Shown: in pieces, positions 24,636-32,574 of the stretch
How positions within the stretch are numbered: the stretch's first letter is position 1
Layout: each line of letters opens with the position of its first letter
Origin: Mycolicibacterium sp. CBMA 226
Lineage (GTDB): Bacteria > Actinomycetota > Actinomycetes > Mycobacteriales > Mycobacteriaceae
Assembly (NCBI RefSeq): GCF_009729075.1
Contig: NZ_VTGY01000013.1
Coordinates: 124,001 to 188,000 of the forward strand
Length of the DNA stretch: 64,000 bases
Direction of reading: 5' to 3'
Notes under the pieces: generated by a model
What the model saw: only the letters and a program-made list of their open reading frames with translations
What the model was told of the DNA's origin: nothing
Databases searched by the model: none
Translations under genes and position numbers: made by a program

Positions 24636-25247
24636 ATGGCCCAGCGAACCACTCGCAGTGGACGCCGCCCGGGGCCCAGCGGTACCCGCGAGGCGATCGA
24701 AGAAACCGCGCGAAAGCTGTTCGCCGAACTGGGTTACGAGCGGACGTCCCTACGGCAGGTTGCGTTGCAGGCCGGCGTCGACCCCGCGTTGGTCAGCCAC
24801 TTCTACGGCAAGAAGCTCGACCTCTTCCTGGCGGTGGTGGAACTGCCCGTCGAGCCCGCGACCATCATCGGGCGGGTACTCGAGGGCGACAAGGACTCGG
24901 CCGGTCTACGTCTGGCGACGTTCATCCTCGAGGTTCTCGACGACGAGGTCCGGCGGCGTCCCATGATCGGTATGGTGCGCGCGGCCACGGCCGAGCCCGA
25001 GGCGGCGAAGCTCGTCCGAGACTTCCTGGCCCGCAACATCATTGCACCCATCGCCGAAGGGCTCGGATCCGCGGACGCCGACTACCGCGCCGCCCTGGTC
25101 ATGTCACAGGTCAACGGTTTCGCCATAGCGCGGTACGTCATCGGCCTCGAACCGCTGGTCAACCGCTCCAACGAACAGCTTGCCGCCGACCTCGGCGTCA
25201 CACTGCAGCGCTATCTGCTCGCCGATCTCGCCCCGGGCACCCCATAG
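24636..25247 (+). CDS. TetR-family regulator divergent to mmpS-mmpL
   Basis: A 203-residue TetR protein. The DNA-binding domain is residues about 18-62 (REAIEETARKLFAELGYERT, then RQVALQAGVDPALVSHFYGK). The C-terminal part (residues 90-190) matches the TetR_C_17-type ligand domain loosely: RRRPMIGMVRAATAEPEAAKLVRDFL. Being divergent from mmpS it is the likely local repressor of the transporter operon. The gene is preceded by a good -10 box and a short leader. It ends six bases from the stop of the convergent metallochaperone gene. Confidence 0.87.
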   Translation: MAQRTTRSGRRPGPSGTREAIEETARKLFAELGYERTSLRQVALQAGVDPALVSHFYGKKLDLFLAVVELPVEPATIIGRVLEGDKDSAGLRLATFILEVLDDEVRRRPMIGMVRAATAEPEAAKLVRDFLARNIIAPIAEGLGSADADYRAALVMSQVNGFAIARYVIGLEPLVNRSNEQLAADLGVTLQRYLLADLAPGTP

Positions 25248-25253
25248 CCGGGG

Positions 25254-26399
25254 TCAGACGTGACTGTGCGCTGCCGTCCAGGCCGGCAGGGGGTCTGCGT
25301 AACGCAACCACGCACTCGTGCCGGCCGCGATTTCGTCGTCGGTGAGGAGCGCTGAGTTGAGAAGCGCTCGTACCTTGTTGGTTTCGAGGCGGATGCCGAT
25401 GAAGACGATCTCTTGGCCAGGTTGGATCTCGGTGCTCGTCCAGTACTGCGCGGGCTCAATCGTGAGATTCGGGCCGGCCTGCGACCAGATGGCGGCAATG
25501 TTCGGCCGGGTGGCGATCCAGCAGAAGCCCTTGCTGCGCAGTAGGCCTCGCATCTGATCGAGAGCTTCTGCGAGGCGCCCGGGATGGAACGGCCGATCGG
25601 CGCGGAACGTCATGCTGCCGATGCCGTATTCCTCGGTCTCGGGCGTATGCCCATTGGCGATCTCCTCATCCCACCCGGGTGCCTCCGCGGCGAGTTCCGG
25701 ATCGAACAACCCGGTGTCCAAAACCGTTGCGAGCGGCACGATCCCGCGCTCGGTTCGTTCAATCCGGGCGTTGGGGTTGAGGCGCCGCACGACAGCCTCG
25801 ACGGTCGCCACCGTCTTGGCGCTGACGAGGTCGGTCTTGTTGATCAGGATGACGTCGGCGAACTCGACCTGGTCGACCAGCAGATCGGCGATGTTGCGCC
25901 CGTCGCCGTCCGCCACCGCCAGATTCCGTTCGGCGAGCGCTTCCCCACGCGCCAACTCCGGCAGAAAAGTGCACGCATCGATGACGGTGACCATGGTGTC
26001 CAGGCGGGCCAGCGTCGAGAGGGCGAAGCCGTCCTCGAACTCCCAGCTGAACGTCGCCGCCACCGGCATCGGCTCCGAGATGCCCGTCGATTCGATGACG
26101 ATCTGGTCGAATCGGTTCTGGCGGGCCAGATCCGCGACGGCGGTGATGAGGTCCTCCCGCAGGGTGCAGCAGATGCAGCCGTTGGTGAGTTCAACCAGCC
26201 TCTCCTCGGTTCGGTCGAGGTGACCCTGGCCTGCGATCAGGGCCGCGTCGATGTTCACCTCGCTCATGTCGTTGACGATCACCGCGACGCGGCGGCCGTC
26301 CCGGTTGGCGAGGACGTGGTTGAGCAGCGTGGTCTTGCCGGCTCCCAGGAAACCCGAAAGCACGGTCACCGGGATGAGGTCAGCGGATATCGAAGGCAT
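25254..26399 (-). CDS. COG0523/CobW-family GTPase, Zur-controlled zinc metallochaperone
   Basis: A 381-residue G3E GTPase. Walker A is GFLGAGKT at 16-23, the metal-binding motif CICC at 75-78 (in TNGCICCTLRED), the specificity motif NKTD lies near residue 178, and a CobW C-terminal domain follows. There is no long histidine stretch; only a short H-S-H at the end. Family members deliver zinc or another metal to client enzymes when zinc is scarce. A near-perfect Zur box touches the promoter: TATCAT, 7 bases, then the ATG, so the transcript should be leaderless and repressed by zinc-bound Zur. Start chosen by that promoter; upstream sequence in frame is non-coding in appearance. Equivalent in type to M. 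tuberculosis Rv0106. Confidence 0.9.
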   Translation of the reverse strand: MPSISADLIPVTVLSGFLGAGKTTLLNHVLANRDGRRVAVIVNDMSEVNIDAALIAGQGHLDRTEERLVELTNGCICCTLREDLITAVADLARQNRFDQIVIESTGISEPMPVAATFSWEFEDGFALSTLARLDTMVTVIDACTFLPELARGEALAERNLAVADGDGRNIADLLVDQVEFADVILINKTDLVSAKTVATVEAVVRRLNPNARIERTERGIVPLATVLDTGLFDPELAAEAPGWDEEIANGHTPETEEYGIGSMTFRADRPFHPGRLAEALDQMRGLLRSKGFCWIATRPNIAAIWSQAGPNLTIEPAQYWTSTEIQPGQEIVFIGIRLETNKVRALLNSALLTDDEIAAGTSAWLRYADPLPAWTAAHSHV

Positions 26400-26404
26400 G
26401 CCGC

Positions 26405-26425
26405 TAATGATAATTATTTTCATTA
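26405..26425. promoter_or_regulatory. Zur box
   Basis: A 21-base AT-rich palindrome with core TGATAATTATTTTCA flanked by TAA and TTA, matching the mycobacterial Zur consensus arms TGA-AA and TT-TCA. Only one arm pair is imperfect (T opposite T-A). It overlaps the -10 TATCAT of the metallochaperone gene. The yceI gene starts 99 bases away on the other side and could also be affected. Confidence 0.85.
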
Positions 26426-26452
26426 AGCCGCGCGACCCGATGCCGGAATAAT

Positions 26453-26500
26453 CCGGACTACGGTCCGGTTGGTGATCGTCAGAGGCCGGACAAGCCGGCC
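26453..26500. repeat. Two small hairpins in the yceI leader
   Basis: CCGGAC-TACG-GTCCGG at 26453-26468 and GGCCGG-ACAAG-CCGGCC at 26484-26500, both perfect 6-base stems. They lie between the Zur box and the yceI ribosome site AAAGGA. They may be an operator and an mRNA hairpin; no assignment is possible. Confidence 0.4.
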
Positions 26501-26523
26501 CTCGGACAACAAAGGACAGGCAC

Positions 26524-27069
26524 ATGACCACCGCAACCGCTCCCCTCAGCGTCGGCACCTGGGCGATCGACACCGCCCACTCCACCGTCGAGTTCTCGGT
26601 ACGACACCTGATGGTCAGCAAGGTCCGCGGGAAGTTCGAGAACTTCAGCGGCACCATCACCGTCGACGCGGACGGCACCCCGTCGGTCACCGCCGAGATC
26701 GACGTGACATCCCTCAACACCGGCAACGAGCAGCGCGACGGCCACGTCAAGTCGGCCGACTTCTTCGACGCCGAGAACCATCCCGTGGCGACATTCGTCT
26801 CGACCGCGGTGCGGCCCAACGGCTCGTCGTACCTGCTCGACGGCAACCTGACCATCAAGGGCAACACCCGCCCCGTCACCCTGAACCTCGAGTTCAACGG
26901 TGTCAGCCCCGGCATGGGCCAGGGTGAGGTTTCCGGCTACGAAGCGTCAGTCGTCATCAACCGCAAGGACTTCGGCGTCGACCTCGACCTGCCGATGGAG
27001 ACCGGTGGCGCCGTCGTCGGCGACAAGGTGACCATCACCCTCGACATCGAGGCCGTCAAGCAGGCCTGA
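26524..27069 (+). CDS. YceI-family lipid-binding protein
   Basis: A 181-residue YceI lipocalin-like beta-barrel that binds long polyisoprenoid or lipid chains. The standard start WAIDTAHSTVEFSVRHLMVS, the middle ENFSGTITVDADG and DGHVKSADFFDAENHP, and the late motif LTIKGNTRPVTLNLEF are all present. There is no signal peptide, so it should be cytoplasmic, unlike E. coli YceI. The ribosome site AAAGGA is 7 bases before the ATG. It stands alone on its strand between the metallochaperone gene and the HD gene. Ligand unknown. Confidence 0.9.
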   Translation: MTTATAPLSVGTWAIDTAHSTVEFSVRHLMVSKVRGKFENFSGTITVDADGTPSVTAEIDVTSLNTGNEQRDGHVKSADFFDAENHPVATFVSTAVRPNGSSYLLDGNLTIKGNTRPVTLNLEFNGVSPGMGQGEVSGYEASVVINRKDFGVDLDLPMETGGAVVGDKVTITLDIEAVKQA

Positions 27070-27133
27070 TCCGAGGTGACGCCGGGCCGGGTTCCCCGCA
27101 ACCTGTCGCCCGGCCCGGCGTCGCCCGCCCCAT

Positions 27134-27778
27134 TCATTCCGGCCAGGCGTTGCCCTGAATGAGGTCAACTAGATTCGTCCGTTCAAATGACGGATCGAAG
27201 TGCGCGAGCACGTCGTCGTTCATCGTCCCGAACGTGGTGTCGGGGCGATCGGCCATGCCGTCGTTGAACGCCTGCAGGATTCGGCTCTTGAAGTCGGGGC
27301 GCGGGTGGGCGGCAACCACTTCGGCGCGCTGCTGCTCGCCGATCTCGTCGAGACCCAGGCCGATGACGTCGGTTTCGACACCCAGAATCACGACCGCGAC
27401 CTCCGGCGGCAGGTGATGCGGAACCTCCGGTGTGGTGTGCAGCGCGATCGCCAACCACACATTCGTCGCGTCCTGCTCGCTACGGCCGAAGTCCAGCAAC
27501 AGTTTTCGAGCGAGGTCGGCCCCGTCGATCTCGAACCGTTGATGCGTGGTGCCGTACTCTTTCGTCAGGCCCAGATCGTGGAACATGCCGCCCACGTAGG
27601 CGAGTTCCGGATCGACATCGAGACCTTGCGCGGCCGCCTTCAACGACCCCCACAGGAACACCCGGCGGGAGTGGTTGAACAAGGTGTCGTCGGTCGCCTT
27701 CCGGACGATCGACGTGGCCTCCCGGACCAACTCGGTATCCGGAATCGTCACTCCTGCAATAACTTCGGTCATGATCAT
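27134..27778 (-). CDS. HD-domain hydrolase resembling cyanamide hydratase
   Basis: A 214-residue HD-fold protein. Metal ligands are the early histidine in FNHSRRVFLWG, the HD pair in GGMFHDLGLT, and the later histidine in IALHTTPEVP. The segment QRFEIDGADLARKLL is typical of the cyanamide hydratase-like HD subgroup, which adds water to cyanamide or nitrile-like compounds and releases urea; whether this protein shares that activity is unproven. A second ATG two codons on is an equally good start; AAGG precedes both. It is read in the same direction as the UBP zinc-finger gene but has its own 101-base upstream region with a palindrome. Confidence 0.78.
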   Translation of the reverse strand: MIMTEVIAGVTIPDTELVREATSIVRKATDDTLFNHSRRVFLWGSLKAAAQGLDVDPELAYVGGMFHDLGLTKEYGTTHQRFEIDGADLARKLLLDFGRSEQDATNVWLAIALHTTPEVPHHLPPEVAVVILGVETDVIGLGLDEIGEQQRAEVVAAHPRPDFKSRILQAFNDGMADRPDTTFGTMNDDVLAHFDPSFERTNLVDLIQGNAWPE

Positions 27779-27795
27779 CGCCTTTCCATCGGACT

Positions 27796-27816
27796 AAATT
27801 GGATACATTCCATTTT
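27796..27816. promoter_or_regulatory. AT-rich palindrome before the HD gene
   Basis: Arms AAATTGGA and TCCATTTT around TACAT, with GGAC and GTCC further out. The AT-rich, symmetric sequence stands out from its GC-rich surroundings and lies 18 bases before the HD-gene ATG, where a repressor would block transcription. The regulator is not known. Confidence 0.5.
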
Positions 27817-27879
27817 GTCCGCGGATCGACGAGACCTACAGGGCGCGCAATGCCACGCATCCCACAGATCAGGACACGG

Positions 27880-28155
27880 TCAGACGTACTTCTCGTGCAC
27901 GTAGCACCACCGCCAGTTCTCCCCCGGCTCGAAGGACTGCACGATCTCGTGCCCCGGCGTGTGCGCGTGCGCACTCGCATGCTTCATCGGCGACGAATCG
28001 CAGCAGCCGACGTGCCCGCAGGTGAGACACAACCTCAGGTGCACCCAGCGGGTGCCGGCCGCGATGCAGTCCTGGCAGCCCTTGGTGGTCTGCGGGGTGA
28101 CCAGGCGGACGTTCTTCAAGTGCGAGTCGCCGAAGATGGATGCCACGGTGTCCAC
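27880..28155 (-). CDS. Small UBP-type zinc-finger protein
   Basis: A 91-residue protein made of one ZnF-UBP domain. Likely zinc ligands are C27/C30 (KGCQDC), C43/C46 (LCLTC), C51/C52 (VGCCD) and histidines in MKHASAHAHTPGHE; the domain ends with the aromatic WRWCYVHE stretch. In eukaryotes this fold binds ubiquitin C-termini; bacterial stand-alone copies are common in actinobacteria and have no established partner. Start is a GTG (V-D-T-V-A-S-I-F); longer in-frame sequence runs into the LysR gene. It is 20 bases downstream of the LysR gene. Confidence 0.78.
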   Translation of the reverse strand: MDTVASIFGDSHLKNVRLVTPQTTKGCQDCIAAGTRWVHLRLCLTCGHVGCCDSSPMKHASAHAHTPGHEIVQSFEPGENWRWCYVHEKYV

Positions 28156-28175
28156 GGTAACCCCGCACGGCGGGA

Positions 28176-29075
28176 TTACCGGGACGCGCCGGACCGAACG
28201 TCGGCCAGGAGCATCTCGGCCAATTTCGCGCTCGCCGGCCCGATCTGCGATTGCTCCGCCGACGCCAGATAGATCTGCCACACGATCGCGGGCCGAATTT
28301 CTATGGCGCGCAGTTCCGGAAATTTCGCGGCTTCGCTGCCAGGCATGATGATCGTGCCCAACCCATGCTGAACCAGCCTGGCCGCGATCGAATACTCGAG
28401 CGCCACCTCGTGCGGGGTACGTGCTGACACGCCGGCGGCCGAAAATGCCGATTCCACAAGCCTTCTCAGCCCAAACTCGGGAGGGAAGCCGATGAGGTCC
28501 TCGTCGCACAGCTCCGTGAGGTCCACGAGGTGACGCTGCGCCAGGCGGTGGTCGGTCCGACACACGAAAACCATCGGCTCTTCGCACATCAACTGCATCT
28601 GGACCCGTGACGGAAACCGGTCGGGCGCGGACACCAGCGCAAGATCGAGTGACCCCTCTGCGATCGCGGAAAGGTAAGCAGCAGAGCCTGTTTGACTCTG
28701 GCGCAGTCTGATCTGGACAAAAGGATAGGTCCGGTGGAACTCACCCAGCACTTTCGGCACGTCCAAGGTGCCGAAGGAGATGAGCGAACCGAGATCGACG
28801 GTTCCGGACAACTCGCCACGGAAGTCGCTGAGCGAATCCTTGGCCAACCGCGCCGTCTGGATGACCCGGCGGGCATGTTCGCGAAACAACTCACCCGCCG
28901 GCGTGATCTTTATCTGCTGCTTGGTCCGGTCGAACAGTTCGACGCCGAGCTCCTTCTCCAACTTCCCTATCGACATCGAGAGTGCGGATTGCACGACATG
29001 GGCCTGCTCCGCCGCACGCGAGAAGTTCATCGCGCCCGCCACTGCGAGAAAGTGTTCGAGCTGACGCAGTTCCAT
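28176..29075 (-). CDS. LysR-type transcription regulator
   Basis: A 299-residue LTTR. The winged helix covers residues 1-60 (LRQLEHFLAVAGAMNFSRAA, then QSALSMSIGKLEKELGVELF), and the two-lobed effector domain follows from about residue 90 (TVDLGSLISFG). It is divergent from the oxidoreductase-cupin pair across 103 bases that contain inverted repeats, the usual arrangement for LTTR control of a neighbouring target. Effector unknown. Confidence 0.9.
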   Translation of the reverse strand: MELRQLEHFLAVAGAMNFSRAAEQAHVVQSALSMSIGKLEKELGVELFDRTKQQIKITPAGELFREHARRVIQTARLAKDSLSDFRGELSGTVDLGSLISFGTLDVPKVLGEFHRTYPFVQIRLRQSQTGSAAYLSAIAEGSLDLALVSAPDRFPSRVQMQLMCEEPMVFVCRTDHRLAQRHLVDLTELCDEDLIGFPPEFGLRRLVESAFSAAGVSARTPHEVALEYSIAARLVQHGLGTIIMPGSEAAKFPELRAIEIRPAIVWQIYLASAEQSQIGPASAKLAEMLLADVRSGASR

Positions 29076-29097
29076 GCCAACAACCTATCAATAATGC

Positions 29098-29171
29098 TGA
29101 TCGAAAGGATCAAAACTGGTCATTGGACTTGATGGGTTTCGGTTGCTCTGATGGAGATCAACCGAAGGAGG
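29098..29171. promoter_or_regulatory. LysR/oxidoreductase intergenic region with two dyads
   Basis: TGATC-N5-GATCA at 29098-29112 lies close to the LysR start and is a candidate LTTR site. TTCGGTTG (29138-29145) and CAACCGAA (29159-29166) form an 8-base stem whose right arm runs into the ribosome site AAGGAGG (29165-29171) of the oxidoreductase gene; a fold here would partly hide that site. Confidence 0.45.
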
Positions 29172-29178
29172 AAACGTC

Positions 29179-30108
29179 ATGCAAGCCATGGCCGTGAGCG
29201 ATCGTGATGCCGGCATCAAGGGCATGTCCCTGACGGAACTGCCCTACCCGCACGCCGCCGAGAACGACGTCGTCGTCCGCGTACATGCCGCCGGGTTCAC
29301 GCCCGGGGAACTGGACTGGCCCGGCACCTGGACCGACCGCGCAGGACGCGACCGCACTCCGAGCGTGCCCGGCCACGAACTTTCTGGTGTTGTCGTCGAG
29401 TTGGGCTACGGCACAACCGGATTGACGGTGGGACAGCGGGTATTCGGGCTCGCCGACTGGACGCGCAACGGATCGCTCGCCGAATACGCCGCCGTCGAGG
29501 CCCGCAACCTCGCGCCGCTACCGGCCGACATCGACCACGTCACTGCCGCCGCACTTCCCATATCGGGATTGACGGCCTGGCAAGGACTGTTCACACACGG
29601 TCATCTCACCACCGGCCAGACGGTCCTGATTCACGGCGCGGCGGGCGGCGTCGGCTCGATCGCGGTGCAGCTGGCCCACGAGGCGGGGGCCTTCGTCATC
29701 GGAACCGGCCGAACCGCTGACCGCGATCAGACACTCGCACTCGGTGCGGACGCCTTCGTCGACCTCGACACCGAAAAGCTGGAAGACACTGGTGAAGTCG
29801 ACGTCGTGTTCGACGTGATCGGCAGCGACATCCTCGCTCGTTCGGCCGCGCTCGTGCGGGAGGGCGGAACCCTCGTGACCATCGCGGCGCCTCCCGTGGT
29901 GTTTCCCCGCAATGGCCGCGCGCTGTTCTTCGTCGTAGAACCCGACCGCTCTCAGCTGATCGACCTCGCGATCCGCGTGCGCGATGGACGCCTCAAGCCC
30001 GTCGTCGGTGCCGTACGGCCACTTGCCGAAGCAGTAGCGGCGTTCGCGCCGGACAGGCGCACCCCGGGAAAGACGATCATCCAGGTCGCCGAAGGAACGC
30101 GACCGTGA
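29179..30108 (+). CDS. Zinc-free MDR-family NADP-dependent quinone oxidoreductase
   Basis: A 309-residue medium-chain dehydrogenase/reductase of the quinone-oxidoreductase branch. The N-terminal GroES-like fold includes VPGHELSGVVVELGYG, the nucleotide domain has HGAAGGVGSIAVQLAHEAGA, and the cysteine ligands of zinc alcohol dehydrogenases are absent. The strong ribosome site AAGGAGG is 7 bases before the ATG. It is divergent from the LysR gene and overlaps the next cupin gene by 4 bases, so the pair is one operon, probably LysR-controlled. Substrate: an unsaturated carbonyl or quinone is the family norm. Confidence 0.88.
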   Translation: MQAMAVSDRDAGIKGMSLTELPYPHAAENDVVVRVHAAGFTPGELDWPGTWTDRAGRDRTPSVPGHELSGVVVELGYGTTGLTVGQRVFGLADWTRNGSLAEYAAVEARNLAPLPADIDHVTAAALPISGLTAWQGLFTHGHLTTGQTVLIHGAAGGVGSIAVQLAHEAGAFVIGTGRTADRDQTLALGADAFVDLDTEKLEDTGEVDVVFDVIGSDILARSAALVREGGTLVTIAAPPVVFPRNGRALFFVVEPDRSQLIDLAIRVRDGRLKPVVGAVRPLAEAVAAFAPDRRTPGKTIIQVAEGTRP

Positions 30109-30542
30109 TCGGAAAGCGCTACGCGACAGGACTTCTCGCCACTGCGGTATTCGCCGGGACCATTGGGGGTCCGTCGTCGACCGCCGATACCGGCTCGCCG
30201 CCTCCTGTCGAGACTCTGACCCCACTGACCGAGCAGGCGCTCCCCAACGTGCCGGGTAAGACGTTCACGTCAGCGGTCGTCGAGTTCCCACCCGGCGCGC
30301 GGGCCGCACCGCACCGGCACGGCGACGCGTTCATCTACGCCTACGTCCTCGACGGGACCGTGCGCAGCCAGGTCGACGACGAGCCGGTACGCGACTACCA
30401 CCGCGGCGAAAATTGGGTGGAGCAACCGGGCGCCCACCATGCCCTCACGGAGAACACCAGTCCGACGGAATCAGCCAGGCTCCTCGTCGTCTTCGTCTCG
30501 AACACCGGGGACGAACTGAAAGTCGACGACCCGCACCGGTAA
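30105..30542 (+). CDS. Exported cupin protein
   Basis: A 145-residue protein. Residues 1-28 look like a Sec signal peptide (KRYATGLLATAVFAGTIGG), followed by one cupin barrel. Cupin motif 1 is APHRHGDAFIYAYVLDGTV with HRH and a following E-equivalent replaced by Y or D, and motif 2 is QPGAHHALTEN. Such single-domain cupins bind a metal and may be an isomerase, a quercetinase-like enzyme or a sensor. The GTG start overlaps the oxidoreductase stop (GTGA), so it is cotranslated with that gene; the cupin would act outside the membrane and the oxidoreductase inside. Confidence 0.8.
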   Translation: MIGKRYATGLLATAVFAGTIGGPSSTADTGSPPPVETLTPLTEQALPNVPGKTFTSAVVEFPPGARAAPHRHGDAFIYAYVLDGTVRSQVDDEPVRDYHRGENWVEQPGAHHALTENTSPTESARLLVVFVSNTGDELKVDDPHR

Positions 30543-30597
30543 GTTTGTTCGCCTGGCGGCTCCACGCGAAAGCTGGTGGACTGGACCTTCTTCGGGG

Positions 30598-31797
30598 ATG
30601 AACGGGGCGGACACGGTGGCACAGCGCTATGACGTCGTGGTCGCCGGTGGCGGCCCATCGGGCGCGGCGGCGGCATGGCAGGCGGCGCAGGTGGGCGCCA
30701 AGGTGCTGGTCGTGGACAAGGCGGAATTTCCCCGCGATAAACCATGTGGCGACGGATTGACCGCCCGCGCCGTCAGTTACCTGCAGAAGATGGGTCTTGC
30801 CGACGAAGTCGCCAACTTTCACCGGGTCAACCGCGTCACGGTGTTCAGCCCGAGTCGGTGGGAGATGTCCTTCCCGCGGCGCCCTGGTATGCCTGACCAC
30901 GGACATACCGTGAGCCGTACACATTTGGACACGGTACTGCTCAGGCACGCTGAGAAGGCCGGCGCCGAAGTACGCGAGGGCGCCGAAGTGGCCGGACCCG
31001 ATCTCGGTGCCGGCGGTCGGGTGGTCGGCGTGGTCCTCAAGACCGGGGAAAAGATCTCGGCTGATGCGGTCATCGCTGCCGACGGCGCGTACTCGCCGGT
31101 CAAGCGTGCACTGAAAATCGACTCGGAGTACAACGGCTACTCGGCCATCGCGATCCGGGCGGAGATGCCCGCCAGCCGGCCGGACACCGATTCACTCGAC
31201 ATCTATCTCAAATTGCAGTTCCAGGGCGACCAATTGCCCGGCTACGGCTGGGTGTTCCCGATGGGCGACGGCGTGCTCAACATCGGCGTGGGCTATGTCA
31301 ACTGCTACCGGAATTGGCAGGCGATCAACGCCACACAGTTACTCGGCGAATTCCTGGGGTCCCTGCCACGGGACTGGGGGCTGCCGTCGATCGCGGAATT
31401 GAAGAAGAGCAAGAGCGTGCGGGCGTGGCGACTGCCGATGGGTTTCACCGCGTGGCCGCCGTGGCGTCCCGGCGTGGTGTTCACCGGCGACGCACTCGGC
31501 GCCGCCAAACCGGTTTCCGGCGCAGGCATTTCGAAGGCACTCGAAGCCGGGCTGGTCGCCGGCGAATGCGTCATCGCGGCACTGCAGAACGGTGGCCCCG
31601 ACGACTTCACCAACTACACCCAGCGCCTCGAGGCGGCCTGGGGCAGGGAATACCGGATGGGCCGCTTCGGCCACAAGCTCGCCGGCATCCCGGACATCCC
31701 GAACACCGGCATCAAGCTCCTCGACAAGGGATTCGTCCGTGACGCCGCCCTGAGGGTGATGTACGGAAAATCGCACGGCCCCCTGCACACGTACTGA
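30598..31797 (+). CDS. Geranylgeranyl-reductase-family flavoprotein
   Basis: A 399-residue FAD enzyme of the GGR/MenJ family. FAD motifs: DVVVAGGGPSGAAAAW near residue 12, the family signature FPRDKPCGDGLTARAVSYL, GYGWVFPMGDGVLNIGVG, and the late GDALGAAKPVSGAGISKALEAG. Members reduce double bonds in isoprenoid chains; MenJ in M. tuberculosis (Rv0561c) hydrogenates one isoprene of menaquinone. This protein is a likely paralog of MenJ, not its ortholog, as it lies in a different neighbourhood. Substrate could be another polyprenyl lipid or a carotenoid-like compound. An in-frame GTG six codons on is a second possible start. Confidence 0.85.
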   Translation: MNGADTVAQRYDVVVAGGGPSGAAAAWQAAQVGAKVLVVDKAEFPRDKPCGDGLTARAVSYLQKMGLADEVANFHRVNRVTVFSPSRWEMSFPRRPGMPDHGHTVSRTHLDTVLLRHAEKAGAEVREGAEVAGPDLGAGGRVVGVVLKTGEKISADAVIAADGAYSPVKRALKIDSEYNGYSAIAIRAEMPASRPDTDSLDIYLKLQFQGDQLPGYGWVFPMGDGVLNIGVGYVNCYRNWQAINATQLLGEFLGSLPRDWGLPSIAELKKSKSVRAWRLPMGFTAWPPWRPGVVFTGDALGAAKPVSGAGISKALEAGLVAGECVIAALQNGGPDDFTNYTQRLEAAWGREYRMGRFGHKLAGIPDIPNTGIKLLDKGFVRDAALRVMYGKSHGPLHTY

Positions 31798-31803
31798 CGT
31801 CCC

Positions 31804-32574
31804 CTACCGCGGCGTCCCACCGCCGTCGACGATGACGACCTGCCCGGTGATGTAACTGCCTGCGCCCGAACACAACAGCAGCGCCGTGCCCACCAATTCG
31901 TCGGGGTTGGCCAGCCGCTTCATCAGGGTGTTACCGGCCATCACATCGATCACCGCCTGCGGGTTGTTGCGCACCATGTCGGTGTCGACCGGACCGGGCG
32001 CGATCGCGTTGACCCGGATACCGTCGGCCGCGTAGGCGGCGGCCATCGACCGCGTGAACGACAGCAGCGCCGCCTTGCCGGCGGCGTACATCGACAAGAA
32101 CGGCGCGAACTGGAACGCCCCGACCGACGACATGTTCAGCACCGCCGCGGCCGGGCTGGCCTTCAAGTGCGGCAACGCTTTCTGTATCAGGAACACGGGG
32201 CCACGCAGGTTGGAGTCGTACGACTTGGCCCACGCCTCGGGCGTCATCTCCCCGAGTGGCTGGGCGAGCGCGTTGGCGGCGTTGTTCACGAGGACGTCGA
32301 TGCCGCCGAACTCGGCGACGGCAGCCTCCACCAGACGGTCGAGATCGTCAAGGTTGCCCATATTCGTCGGTACGCCGATCGCCTTGCCACCGAGGCCGCG
32401 CAGGTGCTCGGCCGCGGCCTCGCACGCGTCGGGTTTGCGGCTGGCGACCACCAGATTGGCGCCCGCAAGCACGAATCCCTCGGCCATCGCGAGCCCGATA
32501 CCGCGCGTCCCGCCGGTCACGATGACAGTGCGGTCGGTCATGTCGAACAGGCGGTCAAATGTGGTGCGGTCCAT
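31804..32574 (-). CDS. SDR-family oxidoreductase
   Basis: A 256-residue classical SDR. TGGTRGIG is the cofactor motif near residues 20-27, NNAA follows at about 97, and the catalytic S-Y-K set is in NMSSVG and YAAGK; the C-terminus TGQVVIVDGGG is the FabG/steroid-type ending. The R after the second strand (VASRKPD) points to NADP. It is convergent with the GGR-like gene (6 bases between stops). The upstream 347-base gap has no clear promoter. Substrate not assignable. Confidence 0.87.
   Translation of the reverse strand: MDRTTFDRLFDMTDRTVIVTGGTRGIGLAMAEGFVLAGANLVVASRKPDACEAAAEHLRGLGGKAIGVPTNMGNLDDLDRLVEAAVAEFGGIDVLVNNAANALAQPLGEMTPEAWAKSYDSNLRGPVFLIQKALPHLKASPAAAVLNMSSVGAFQFAPFLSMYAAGKAALLSFTRSMAAAYAADGIRVNAIAPGPVDTDMVRNNPQAVIDVMAGNTLMKRLANPDELVGTALLLCSGAGSYITGQVVIVDGGGTPR

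Noticed and set aside
26400-26915. N-terminal extension of the metallochaperone through the Zur box
   Set aside because: The added sequence crosses the promoter and is antisense to yceI; the ATG at 26399 gives the family N-terminus.
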